Positions 8,258 through 16,984 are shown, counted from the stretch's first letter. The stretch: DNA of 64,000 nucleotides from Rikenellaceae bacterium (GCA_015059955.1 SUZK01000007.1:1-64000), one strand, 5' to 3'. A program made the numbers and translations. Notes: generated from the letters alone by a model not told the origin.

Positions 8258-8350
8258 TAATTAAATATAATATACCCCCCCCATTTTACCTATAAGGGAA
8301 GTTCTTATTTACGACAAGATAATGTATTAAATTGCATTGATTGATATAAC

Positions 8351-8386
8351 ATAAGACCTCTAAGCGATTAAACTTAGGGGTCTTAT
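8351..8386 (+). terminator. Bidirectional-looking terminator hairpin
   Basis: A 14-bp stem (8351-8364 with 8373-8386, one G-T pair) about 90 bases after the AIPR gene. No long T tract follows on the plus strand. Confidence 0.6.
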
Positions 8387-8468
8387 AGTTGCATACCCAA
8401 GCCATAATGCAATATGACTATAATTTTCAACCTCTCCCTCGTGGAATGTGCGCCGTCAGTGGCTATTC

Positions 8469-8815
8469 CTACTGTCGGGCGCTCCATTTTCGACCACCTC
8501 CCATATTACGCTTGCCGGTGTAGATGTATCCGTCCTGCTCGAAGCGGCGAATCATCTCTTGGGCCTGCTTGATGAAGTCGGCTATCACCTCCTCGTGGTT
8601 CTCGATGTCCTTGCGCTCTCTGAGGATTTGGAGCGCGCCATCGATCGTTCGACTCATTGCACTTTTGCCGTCCTTCGGATCGAGATAGATGGTCTTGTTG
8701 CCGAATGACACTGTAACCTTGTACAGCGTTTTGGGAACGATTATGGTCTCTACTGTCGCAGGAAACTGTACGGGTGTGGCGGCAATAACAACTCTATCTG
8801 CACCTTAAAACTCAT
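8469..8815 (-). pseudogene. Small hypothetical protein, probably frameshifted near its start
   Basis: The clear coding part (8469-8711) gives about 80 residues from a GTG (SFGNKTIYLDPKDGKSAMSRTIDGALQIL, then a charged helix ending GGGRKWSARQ). The same frame stays open upstream to about 8800 without an ATG (VVIAATPVQFPATVETIIVPKTLYKV). A good ATG at 8815 (MSFKVQI) lies in a neighbouring frame, so one lost or gained base near 8795 would rejoin them into a protein of about 115 residues. Either it is a broken gene or translation starts at the GTG. GC content is higher than in the flanking defence genes, so it probably has a different origin. I do not recognise the family. Confidence 0.5.
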
Positions 8816-8822
8816 ACCGACT

Positions 8823-11438
8823 TCACGATATTTCAGATATAGCTTGAGATATCCGAGCTCTTAAAGACCCCGTGAACTTTACATATAAACCAATATTATC
8901 AATTGCGGTTAGACAAAGATTATATTGTGCAATATATACCGCCTTCTCACCTGGCAATGAAGACTTACTATTAGAGTGCAAATCATTGAATTCTTTCTCA
9001 ATGTCTATCAGTATATTTAGCTTCTTAACCTCTTCTTGCAGATCATTGTCTATTTTTGCTTGCACCGAGCCTTGATTATTGTATTCTATAGGCGCATAGT
9101 CATTGGCCTTGTATAACTTCCAGAAATTCTTTACACGCAAAATATTAGGCACCTCTTTTTCAGTTAATCCCTCTATGTAGCTATTAAAATCTGAGGCGTT
9201 ACCAAATATTTGCTCCCAAAATGGTTCGCATGTGATAGTGTTAAAATCTGGGCTAGAAGATACACCACCTAATCGAACAAAATTCTCAAAATACCGCATT
9301 GGATTTGCTTTTATTTTTTTGCCCACAAGTTTACATACATCATCATCTAATGTAACCTTATCTGTATTGATATCGATCTTACTAACACAATTATACATCA
9401 TTCTTAAATGTTGTTGTGACACGACCGGGTCCATTCTGCATAATTCATATAAAGATTCTTTTGCTATTGTAATTACATCATTAGAACTTAGGATTGCTTC
9501 TTCTTTAATCTCATTTTTTAATAAAGCGAATATATAATCTCTTACAAGCTGATAAGGGTAATAAGGATAATTACCATGCAGTTTCTTAATCAACAGTTCT
9601 TTATATTCACCTTCTTGAATATTATATTTCTCACTCACTTGCTCGGCCGATCTTTTGTATATAAGCCCAAATGCTGCAATGTTTGTGGACAAATTACCTC
9701 TATTGGTGCCAAGTATATACATTACAACATCAATATATCGTTCAAATGTATGAAAATCATTGAACCCAACAATATTAACACTCTCGATATATGCCAATAA
9801 ATCAGTGAACATATTCTTTTTGTATACATTGTCAATATAATCATATACTTCTTTTAAATTAGGGATAATGAACATCTGTTTCATATCTTCTATCCTTAAT
9901 CCTGCAACAACAGATTCATAGAAATAGATATTAAAAGCAGTCCTATTATTTATACTACGAAATCTCATATCCTCTGAGAAAAGAATATTTAACACATCTA
10001 TAGATTGACACGACACTCCATCTTTAACATAAAATTGGTTGAATCCCTTTTTGATGTCAATATCAGTATAATGCCCATCCCTAAGATTCTGATATTCGTT
10101 TATGAATCGGTATCTTATCAATGAAAGGAAGAAATAGTCTTTGAACTCGACCTCTTCTCTCAACATTGTGAAGCGTGGAATAAATATATTTAAGAATCGT
10201 TTTACATCTCTTATAGTTGGTAGATATCGTTGAACAATATCAAGATTAGGACCAATTGTACTATTGTATTCTTCTTTAGCTTCATTAGAAATATTCAATA
10301 ACTTTGAAATATTATCTAACAAATAGTTGTATGTTGCCGCATATGGTCGAATGGGCAAATGTACTTCAATGGTGAAAAATTTATCTGCGAATGAATGATA
10401 TTGAGAATGGGCACACTTTATAATCGTATTAATATACTCTTTGTCGTATGCGGATATGAATATTAAGTTTGTAAATGACGCGTTACCATCAATTAACTTA
10501 AACACCTCAATAATTTCATCACGAAGTAACCTGTCAAAGTCATCGATAAAGACAATTATTCTCTTATTAATATGCTGTATTGCATCGTTTACCTCCTCTT
10601 TTTCAGCACTCTTATTCCAAATCTTATGTACATTCAACACCTTGGTCATAAAGAGATTATCTGCAATAATATTAATTGCCTTTAGATAGTCTTTAAATGA
10701 AGCATTGAATCTGCCATCATATTGACCCAAAGTTGAAAACAACAAGTTGAAGAAATCTTTCTGAATATGATCTGAAGAAATTGAATGACGCGGGTTAAAT
10801 TTCAATACAATACAAGATTCGTCATCAAAACATTTTTTAAGAATGTTAAGGTAAGAAGTTTTGCCCATTCCCCATGGAGCTATAAGGCCAATGCTGCAAG
10901 AATGTTTGGCATCAATATTTTTTATCTTTTCAGCCAAGGTATGGGCACTAGAGGTGTAATTCAACAGATCTTCACTCTCCGCTTCAATAGGATAGTCTAG
11001 AATGAAACTACTTTCAGTATTATTCAAGTTTTGATTAACCTTTTTGGGGAAGTATTTGATGCTTATCAAAATGATTACAGATATTCCTAAAAGCAACATT
11101 AGAATATCCATATATCCAATGCCATAAAATAGATTTGGAGTAGCGCAATATGACCCCCAAACACGATGTTCAGCATAAATAGCTAAGGCTAACATAGCAT
11201 AACAAATAGCTATGCTTGACATATTATACTTTCGCTTACATATCCTACAAATATAGAAACATATAATACAGCAGATTATAGCGAAGACTATATGAGTCAA
11301 TGTGGAAAATTGAACATTGGAAAGTATGGGAAGAACTCTGCTATCAAAAAATGCCAATATCGGCTTCTTAAACAACAGGTATGCAAATACAATAAGTATG
11401 AATACGCAAAAATCCTTAATACATCTATCGGTTTTCAT
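8823..11438 (-). CDS. Membrane-anchored KAP-family P-loop NTPase
   Basis: The product is 871 residues if translation starts at the ATG at 11,438. An in-frame ATG at 11,468 lies only three bases past the promoter's -7 element and so would not be in the transcript. The first 140 residues hold about four hydrophobic segments (CVFILIVFAYLLF, VFAIICCIICFYI, AICYAMLALAIYA, DILMLLLGISVIILISI). A KAP NTPase domain follows, with Walker A GLIAPWGMGKTSY and Walker B RIIVFIDDFDRLL. The C-terminal 450 residues have no recognised domain. KAP ATPases with inserted membrane segments are widespread in bacteria and often occur in defence or phage-exclusion loci. The gene lies alone between two terminator or repeat zones, and its job here is inferred. 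Confidence 0.8.
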   Translation of the reverse strand: MKTDRCIKDFCVFILIVFAYLLFKKPILAFFDSRVLPILSNVQFSTLTHIVFAIICCIICFYICRICKRKYNMSSIAICYAMLALAIYAEHRVWGSYCATPNLFYGIGYMDILMLLLGISVIILISIKYFPKKVNQNLNNTESSFILDYPIEAESEDLLNYTSSAHTLAEKIKNIDAKHSCSIGLIAPWGMGKTSYLNILKKCFDDESCIVLKFNPRHSISSDHIQKDFFNLLFSTLGQYDGRFNASFKDYLKAINIIADNLFMTKVLNVHKIWNKSAEKEEVNDAIQHINKRIIVFIDDFDRLLRDEIIEVFKLIDGNASFTNLIFISAYDKEYINTIIKCAHSQYHSFADKFFTIEVHLPIRPYAATYNYLLDNISKLLNISNEAKEEYNSTIGPNLDIVQRYLPTIRDVKRFLNIFIPRFTMLREEVEFKDYFFLSLIRYRFINEYQNLRDGHYTDIDIKKGFNQFYVKDGVSCQSIDVLNILFSEDMRFRSINNRTAFNIYFYESVVAGLRIEDMKQMFIIPNLKEVYDYIDNVYKKNMFTDLLAYIESVNIVGFNDFHTFERYIDVVMYILGTNRGNLSTNIAAFGLIYKRSAEQVSEKYNIQEGEYKELLIKKLHGNYPYYPYQLVRDYIFALLKNEIKEEAILSSNDVITIAKESLYELCRMDPVVSQQHLRMMYNCVSKIDINTDKVTLDDDVCKLVGKKIKANPMRYFENFVRLGGVSSSPDFNTITCEPFWEQIFGNASDFNSYIEGLTEKEVPNILRVKNFWKLYKANDYAPIEYNNQGSVQAKIDNDLQEEVKKLNILIDIEKEFNDLHSNSKSSLPGEKAVYIAQYNLCLTAIDNIGLYVKFTGSLRARISQAISEIS

Positions 11439-11470
11439 TCGTAATAAGTTGTTAGTAAGTGTAACCATTA

Positions 11471-11478
11471 CAAAGATA
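11471..11478 (-). promoter_or_regulatory. Bacteroidetes -7 promoter element deciding the KAP gene start
   Basis: On the minus strand the sequence reads TATCTTTG. Its 3' end is three bases before the upstream ATG (11,468), so the transcript should begin near or after that codon and the next ATG at 11,438 is the likelier start. Confidence 0.55.
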
Positions 11479-11516
11479 CTGAAAATAATAAAGATAACGC
11501 AAGGTCCTTATTAGTT

Positions 11517-11610
11517 TTTGCAAAGTCCGCAAAAGGCGAGGTTGTATTTGTATAAAAGGTTATGATTTCTGAGTCTGAGATTTTGGGGATTTTATTGTAC
11601 GGTTTAGGGG
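11517..11610 (+). repeat. Dispersed repeat, first half of a split copy
   Basis: Matches 3293-3385 at roughly four of five positions (GCAAAGTC.GCAAAAGGCG, GAGTCTGAGATTTTGGGG, ACGGTTTAGGGG). The match ends sharply at TTTAGGGG; the rest of the unit reappears at 11,979. Confidence 0.65.
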
Positions 11611-11978
11611 TGAGGAAAACGCAGAAATCTTTGTACAAAACGAGTACACACGATGTTTACTTTTGGACATAGTAAACATTGTAATTGCTATATAATCAAC
11701 ATAATACAATGTATTTGATGATGTGGTATTCGGGAGCGAACTGCTCGCTAAAATCGCAGATAAACACTGACGTTCCCACTGTTCAAAATTTCCACCTCAA
11801 AACATGTACAGAGAAAAGCCATCTCACAGAGCCGATATGTGTCGATTAGTTTATACTATTATCGTTCTTGTGGTCAATGCCATATGCCTTTACAAAGGTT
11901 AATCTTTTAATACTCAAGCGACTACACAAAAGCGAACAGAGAAGAATTGTCATCTTGGAAGAGTGATTTATTTGCGCA
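11611..11978. other. Spacer interrupting the dispersed repeat
   Basis: About 370 bases with no coding frame. It contains a short inverted repeat (GTTTAC..GTAAAC near 11,659-11,680). Its ends coincide with the break in the repeat, as if this segment had been inserted into it. Confidence 0.45.
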
Positions 11979-12020
11979 GTTTAGAGCGTTTTATATCAAA
12001 GAGTTTACAAGACAGAAAAA
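11979..12020 (+). repeat. Dispersed repeat, second half of the split copy
   Basis: GTTTAGAGCGTTTTATATC..GAGTTTACAAGACAGAAAAA matches 3378-3419 with few differences. Confidence 0.65.
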
Positions 12021-12506
12021 AGTTACAAACAAATTATTCATATCTGTACGGTGTGTAGTAATCGCCAAGCGAGCAGGAAGCGGGCCTTCGGCAAAATGGG
12101 ATTCGGTTGGTTGTGTGTCGATGTGGTGGTATATATAGAAGGTTATTATTTTGGTTTTATTGAAATACTGAGGATTAGGGGGTTATCTATGTTCCGTTTT
12201 GACCTTCATTCTCTCAGAAATCAAAATAAAAAATCCATTGAGAGGCGCAGCCGTCTCCTTAAGCAAATTATCTTTTGATTATTTTCATTATGAAAAGAAT
12301 AGGTGCTGTATTACTGTCTAGTTACCTGTTATTATACTAATTGTACATTTGTACATATTGCGGAACAAGCAATCTGTTCAGGATAACAAGCCGTATGCTA
12401 ATATTAGAGTCAAATTTGCTTATTTTTTAATTTGGCGAGATTTTAGATTGTTTTCTCAAAGGTGAGAAATCTTTGACAATATTCAAAAACTTGCTAATAA
12501 ATGATA
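12021..12506. other. Intergenic region without a supported gene
   Basis: About 490 AT-rich bases between the split repeat and the stop codon of the DprA-like gene. Short frames on the plus strand lack coding character and no clear hairpin terminator is visible. Confidence 0.45.
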
Positions 12507-13460
12507 TTATTCAAACAAGTTTGAGGGAATATTACGACAAAGCTGATTGATAATTTTAATATAATCATCCGAGTTTCTAATCTCAACTATTTCTCTTAGT
12601 ACTATCTTACCAACATCTTTTATTTTACACATGTCAGCTAAACCTCTAGCCTTTTTCTCAATTATTAGTCTATTTGCTGAAAAACTATCATGTGAACAGA
12701 ACTCGTTAGATTCTGGATAATTAACAACTCCCAATACTCTATTCAATCGCGAGAAGGTTTCTAAAGTATACTTGGAACCTCCATCAATAGAGCTTTGAAC
12801 AAGAATTAAGGCATCTGCAATACCAGCTTGAATTCGGCTTGCCTTACTTCCCGAGAAAGCATCTTCTTTCTTGTCAGGCTCAAATTCTGACACCAATAAT
12901 CCATTGTTCTGCAAAACTATGTCAGCCAATCTGCTTGTAATTTTTGAAGAGGTGTTGACATAGTCCAAACCACCAGAGATAACACCGATTACATTGCTAA
13001 ATACGACATTATTATCGGATATTGCGGCTTTGTCTATACCTTCTACCAAACCGTTGCATATAGAGCAATGAGCAGACATGTAAGAACCTATTTTATGTGC
13101 GATGGCTTCACCCATACCTGTTGCTTGTCTAGTTCCTATTATGGACACTATGTCCGATGACAATAGGGATGTGTTACCACGCATATAAAGAACAGATGGA
13201 GCACTATTTATTTCTTTCAGCTTTTTAGGGTAATTTGATTCTCCAATGTGACAGATAGATATACCTAATTCTTTGCACCTTTGGATAATCTTCTCTGCAT
13301 ACAAATAATTTTTGCTCAATTCATCAGGAGTAATTCTCTTGTCAAGATTGCATAACTCATTGTACGACAATTCGCTTTGACTTAAATAGGTCAAATTCTT
13401 CTTGATAAAAGCATCACCGATACCTTTTATTTGCAATAGAGCTAGTATTGTTCGCAGCAT
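12507..13460 (-). CDS. DprA-like (SLOG superfamily) protein
   Basis: A 317-residue protein. The N-terminal helix-hairpin-helix region starts LALLQIKGIGDAFIKK. A Rossmann-type DprA/Smf domain follows (SIIGTRQATGMGEAIAHKIG, CNGLVEGIDKAA, VIGVISGGLDYV, LVSEFEPDK, ALILVQSSIDGGSKYTLETFSRL). Canonical DprA has RxxSxYG and SGxAxGID; here these are RQATGMG and NGLVEGID, so nucleotide or ssDNA binding may be altered. The C-terminal winged helix of full DprA is not obvious. The gene begins two bases after the HAD/phosphoribosyltransferase gene ends and is surely co-transcribed with it. In an island with no other competence genes, a defence or toxin-antitoxin type partner role is likelier than natural transformation. 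Confidence 0.8.
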   Translation of the reverse strand: MLRTILALLQIKGIGDAFIKKNLTYLSQSELSYNELCNLDKRITPDELSKNYLYAEKIIQRCKELGISICHIGESNYPKKLKEINSAPSVLYMRGNTSLLSSDIVSIIGTRQATGMGEAIAHKIGSYMSAHCSICNGLVEGIDKAAISDNNVVFSNVIGVISGGLDYVNTSSKITSRLADIVLQNNGLLVSEFEPDKKEDAFSGSKASRIQAGIADALILVQSSIDGGSKYTLETFSRLNRVLGVVNYPESNEFCSHDSFSANRLIIEKKARGLADMCKIKDVGKIVLREIVEIRNSDDYIKIINQLCRNIPSNLFE

Positions 13461-13462
13461 AA

Positions 13463-14728
13463 TCAGTCAATATTTTCAATATATCCGCAGCCATCTCCTC
13501 CATATCTTTCAGGTTGGCAAGAGTAAAACTTATTACCATTGCGCCTATTTACTTTAATGGATAGCGGTTTCCCACATTTAGGACATATTTTGTCATCTTT
13601 CACCTCCAAAATCATATAGAAAAGGGTTATAAAAAGAATATTATTAGCCCCATTCTCTTTTAATTTTTTACGTATTGCAAAGGCTGTTGCGCCCGTTGTT
13701 AATTGGTCGTCAATAACAATAATATTCTTCCCTGAAACAAGGTTGCTAGAATTTATTTTTAAGTTTTGATCTATATATTGCGATCTGTCATGATAGTTCT
13801 TTTCTTGCCGCAAAGAAGTTCTGATATTATCACTCCAACTAAAAATATCACCCTTCGGAATGGTTGTTTCTATAAGATTAAAAATTCCTTTCATCTTATT
13901 TGGAGGAGTTGTAGTTGTTTTATCTGGAATATATGTGAATATATCCCATTTGTAGTGTTGTGAGTATTGCAATAAACCAGCTAAATAGCTACTCGCTCCT
14001 TTAGCCAATATATCTAGCGTTTCTGCAGTACGCTCTGGATTATCTATTTGATAATATATTTTAGCTTGAGACATTTTATCACAAGCACCATTTTCCTGTC
14101 GAGCTAAACATCTAATTGCCACGATATGATCAGGTGCCTTATAATTCCAAAAACGAACCGCATTACATGTGTCTAATCCTAATGCAGCACCTTCAATAGC
14201 TAATAGATGTCGTAATGGGAAATTGACAATTTCCAGAGCAGTATTGTAATTTTTAGCGAAATATGTCGGACCGTATTTTAAGGTGGTTCGTTCATCTATG
14301 CCATCGTTATCATCAAACTCTTCGCTGTTCTGATTATATAATTGTAAATAAATAGTCTTACATCGAAGTTTTCTTCCAAGATGTATATCCAATGAACTAT
14401 CTCCAACAAGAATTATATCGTCGTTATTTACATTCACACCCTTGTCGCTTAGAAATTTCAGAGTTTTGGAAGTATTAGGCTTATCCGATAATGCTAAATA
14501 TTCTAAATGAAATATATTTTCAGATATAGTTTTCACATATGAAGGGTAAGAATCTGAGATGATATATACCTTATGACCTTGGTTAGTTAGAGTTGCAACG
14601 AATTCTCTTGCACCTGCAAATACAGGAACATCCTCGATGGATATTTGCCTTACACCATCTTTGTACTCTTTATACTTAGTACTAGCCGTGTTAATCAATG
14701 TTCCATCCAAATCTAAAAGCACAACCAT
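13463..14728 (-). CDS. HAD hydrolase - phosphoribosyltransferase - zinc ribbon fusion protein
   Basis: From the ATG at 14,728 the product is 421 residues. The longer frame from 14,794 would begin upstream of the promoter's -7 element. Residues 6-10 are DLDGT, the HAD nucleophile motif, followed by YIISDS and LVGDSSLDIHLG (motifs II and IV). The middle is unassigned. Around residues 330-375 is a type I phosphoribosyltransferase site (NIIVIDDQLTTGATAFAIRKKL). The last 40 residues form a topoisomerase-type zinc ribbon (CPKCGKPL, then FYSC..ERYGGDGCGY). The triple fusion plus a DprA-like partner is a two-gene operon. Bacterial conflict systems pair such phosphoribosyltransferases with SLOG proteins. 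The actual substrate is unknown. Confidence 0.8.
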   Translation of the reverse strand: MVVLLDLDGTLINTASTKYKEYKDGVRQISIEDVPVFAGAREFVATLTNQGHKVYIISDSYPSYVKTISENIFHLEYLALSDKPNTSKTLKFLSDKGVNVNNDDIILVGDSSLDIHLGRKLRCKTIYLQLYNQNSEEFDDNDGIDERTTLKYGPTYFAKNYNTALEIVNFPLRHLLAIEGAALGLDTCNAVRFWNYKAPDHIVAIRCLARQENGACDKMSQAKIYYQIDNPERTAETLDILAKGASSYLAGLLQYSQHYKWDIFTYIPDKTTTTPPNKMKGIFNLIETTIPKGDIFSWSDNIRTSLRQEKNYHDRSQYIDQNLKINSSNLVSGKNIIVIDDQLTTGATAFAIRKKLKENGANNILFITLFYMILEVKDDKICPKCGKPLSIKVNRRNGNKFYSCQPERYGGDGCGYIENID

Positions 14729-14751
14729 AGCATCTATCCTAAATTTTCTCT

Positions 14752-14791
14752 CAAAGATAACTATTTTTTTTGCAACACTATATGTAGTGTT
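14752..14791 (-). promoter_or_regulatory. Promoter with palindromic operator for the HAD/PRTase-DprA operon
   Basis: On the minus strand the -7 element TATCTTTG (14,752-14,759) lies 24 bases before the ATG at 14,728. An 18-base palindrome (AACACTA-4-TAGTGTT, 14,774-14,791) covers the place of the -33 region, where a bound repressor would block RNA polymerase. No repressor gene is adjacent, so autoregulation by one of the two products is possible. Confidence 0.55.
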
Positions 14792-14907
14792 CAAAAAATA
14801 ATTCGCTTCTCTGCTTCAAACCTTTTCCCGAAACACCCTCTATTCTTAAAGTGATGATCGATTATAAACCTGGTTGGGATAACACCCAGCCATAAAAACA
14901 AAAAGGT

Positions 14908-15582
14908 ATGAAAAAACTATTTTATGAGACAGAGGAATTCCTTAAGGAGAAGGTAGAGAAAATTGAGAGCGAAATTCTTGCCCTCACAGACGATGGTAGG
15001 GCTTGCTGCGTATCCGATAATAAGGGTGCGTATCTTGCAAAACTTATTGAGGAGCGTAAAGATGCTTTGGATGCGTTGTTCCAGGCGACACCCAATGAGG
15101 TTATGCGTATGGATAAACTGAATGACCAGTTGAAAGCTATCACACGCCAGATGCACGAGCGTGTGGCGATTGTAAATGAGGATGCGTCAAAAATTTTCGT
15201 TGATGGCAACTTCGAGGTTGAGGGGCGTCTCAACTATAATCCCAATGCTGCCAATGCCATTTTACAGATGGAGAACGACGACTATTTTGGCTCTGATTTT
15301 GCCAAGATTCACCAGGTTATCGATATGCTGTTCAATCAGGGATATCTCCCCGTCAAATGCGCCGATTTCGTAAGAGCGTCGGACCTTGTTAACGACTTTG
15401 ACAATGTCAATTGGAAGACTGCCTACGAGGATTGGCAACCACAGGCGGATAAGTTCAAGTACATCAATATCTGCTTCGCCATCCACAGCCTCAACGCATA
15501 CCACCCATATTCAATCCCAGACATTCTGCGAATGAATAATTTCGATATCACGGTGACCGTCAAGCAGGTTATGACGATGTAA
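14908..15582 (+). CDS. Hypothetical protein with N-terminal coiled coil
   Basis: This 224-residue protein is in no family I recognise. Residues 1-100 are charged heptad-like helices (FLKEKVEKIESEILAL, LAKLIEERKDALDALF, MDKLNDQLKAITRQM). The C-terminal half is mixed, with aromatic and acidic patches (NVNWKTAYEDWQP, NAYHPYSIPDILRMNNFDI). No signal peptide or catalytic motif is visible. It has higher GC than its defence-type neighbours and is transcribed away from the HAD/PRTase operon, ending before a hairpin. It may be older island or chromosomal sequence. Confidence 0.6.
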   Translation: MKKLFYETEEFLKEKVEKIESEILALTDDGRACCVSDNKGAYLAKLIEERKDALDALFQATPNEVMRMDKLNDQLKAITRQMHERVAIVNEDASKIFVDGNFEVEGRLNYNPNAANAILQMENDDYFGSDFAKIHQVIDMLFNQGYLPVKCADFVRASDLVNDFDNVNWKTAYEDWQPQADKFKYINICFAIHSLNAYHPYSIPDILRMNNFDITVTVKQVMTM

Positions 15583-15631
15583 ACGAGTGAATTAGTTCCG
15601 TAATGAGTTGTGAATGAATGTCAGCAAACAG

Positions 15632-15663
15632 CACGGTTGAGGTACTACAAAGCCTCGACCGTG
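15632..15663. terminator. Hairpin between convergent genes
   Basis: An 11-bp stem (15,632-15,642 with 15,653-15,663, one wobble pair) lies between the stop codons of the 14,908 gene and the convergent RES gene. It could serve both, although the flanking T tract is weak. Confidence 0.6.
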
Positions 15664-15678
15664 TTCAAGAGGGGAAAT

Positions 15679-16578
15679 TTATTTTTTATAATCAGGGCCA
15701 AACATTCTTTCATAATCAAGATACTTTGGCTCATTGTCTACAATATAGTGTAAGTCGCCTTGATAGCTTGCTGAACCAATTGCGGCCCTGGCTGTTAACT
15801 TAATATTTTCAATCCTAAAATCTTGAGAAGATATAGCCTCGCACTTGTTATAATTGTATATCGTAAGATTTACGCCACCATAATACAATGAACTATTAAA
15901 TCTAATGCCATCATATCCCAGATTCTTAATGTACTCTGAGATAACCTGAGTGGGAATGTAATCATCAGGATTATTTGTTGGCTTAGAGAATGCGCCTTGT
16001 ATCATTGCCATTACATGCATTTCCATTGTCGCCTCCTTATTGCTCGACAAATCAAGATCCACTGCGATATTGGCTATTTTAAGGGTCTCGTTGACTTGTA
16101 TCTTTGCAATATTCACAGCGTCAAAAATAAACGGACGAACTTCGAAAATAGCTGTTGTTGGTTCTTCTGCGACATATAAATATTTCACATACTTTGGGTT
16201 TGCTCGTCCTGCAGATACCTTAACTTCTTTGGGTGGGACAAAGGAGGCTTCCTTTGTGAGCCCCTTAAAAGGATTAGCCTTACCAACATATTTAACATCT
16301 AGCCTTTCTCCTTCTGGTGCTACGTAGCATTTATACATCATATGGTCATTGATGGAACTATCATCAATAATTCTTGCCCTATAATATACTTGTCCAACTT
16401 CAATCATGTGTTCGTTGCGAGACATATATTCGGCTAGAATATCTAATAATGGATGCTTTACAAAGAATCTATTCTCAAAGAATACAGCATTCTTGAAATC
16501 GTACCAAAGTTTGCGAGCTTCAAAACTAGCATTACTTTCGTCTGAAAACTTTTCTCGTATTTCTCTATCTACCTTCAT
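15679..16578 (-). CDS. RES-domain protein
   Basis: A 299-residue protein with a RES domain in about residues 65-215: YRARI (first conserved Arg), GRANPKYVKYLYVAEEPTTAIFEVRP (second Arg, Tyr and the Glu-x-Arg-Pro element), then a strand-rich end (YDGIRFNSSLYYGGVNLTIYN). RES proteins studied in Res-Xre modules are toxins that degrade NAD+. This one is longer, with an N-terminal helical region of about 60 residues. No Xre antitoxin gene is adjacent on the same strand; the Xre gene at 18,185 belongs to the retron-like cassette. It has its own promoter (minus-strand TACCTTTG at 16,605-16,612). It may be a lone effector or a toxin that has lost its partner. Confidence 0.75.
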   Translation of the reverse strand: MKVDREIREKFSDESNASFEARKLWYDFKNAVFFENRFFVKHPLLDILAEYMSRNEHMIEVGQVYYRARIIDDSSINDHMMYKCYVAPEGERLDVKYVGKANPFKGLTKEASFVPPKEVKVSAGRANPKYVKYLYVAEEPTTAIFEVRPFIFDAVNIAKIQVNETLKIANIAVDLDLSSNKEATMEMHVMAMIQGAFSKPTNNPDDYIPTQVISEYIKNLGYDGIRFNSSLYYGGVNLTIYNYNKCEAISSQDFRIENIKLTARAAIGSASYQGDLHYIVDNEPKYLDYERMFGPDYKK

Positions 16579-16604
16579 TCTAGACCTAATTGTGTTCCTT
16601 TTGT

Positions 16605-16612
16605 CAAAGGTA
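16605..16612 (-). promoter_or_regulatory. Bacteroidetes -7 promoter element for the RES gene
   Basis: TACCTTTG on the minus strand, 27 bases before the ATG at 16,578. Confidence 0.55.
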
Positions 16613-16717
16613 CAAAATATTTTTATTAAGCAGTTTGAATACTATAAAAATATATAGACCAAATAGTATTTGAGAATTATTTTTTAAGTTATAACACCCA
16701 AAATGCTAATTTTTTAC

Positions 16718-16725
16718 TACTTTTG
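16718..16725 (+). promoter_or_regulatory. Bacteroidetes -7 promoter element for the 6S-like RNA
   Basis: TACTTTTG fits TAnnTTTG. Transcription would start near 16,731, just where a structured non-coding segment begins. Confidence 0.6.
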
Positions 16726-16731
16726 TATTGG

Positions 16732-16983
16732 TTTACGGCCTCGGTTAGTAAACTTTACATATTAGTTGACATTTATTGTCGTAATCTTCCATACCGAAAC
16801 TTGGCCGTTTAAGTAAAACGAAGATTCGCAATCAGATGTCTGCGTTTGGTGCATATCTCCATCACCGATTGGCTCGGTGTATGTGATATATAATCCAGCG
16901 TGGGCTATCTGTGTTGCTTATTCGTTTTACAGGTAGCCAAGACCTCGGTATGGGATAAGTTAATGCAGTAGCCTGCGCTTTTT
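16732..16983 (+). ncRNA. Structured RNA resembling a Bacteroidales 6S RNA
   Basis: About 250 nt with a promoter before it and a hairpin plus T tract (GCAG..CTGCGCTTTTTT) at its end. The main fold is one long interrupted rod. CCATACCG..CTTGG near 16,790 pairs with CCAAG..CGGTATGG near 16,950. GTAAAACGAA (about 16,814-16,823) pairs perfectly with TTCGTTTTAC (16,921-16,930). GCAA.CAGAT pairs with ATCTG..TTGC. The tip is CACCGA/TCGGTG. Unpaired bulges sit on both sides of the middle. A rod with a central bubble, own promoter and terminator is the 6S RNA layout. Identification rests on shape, not on sequence match, so another long regulatory leader is possible. Confidence 0.55.
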
Positions 16984-16984
16984 T

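Noticed and set aside
16732..16983. tmRNA or RNase P RNA
   Set aside because: No tag-peptide frame, tRNA-like ends or RNase P core sequences are visible; the fold is a single long rod.
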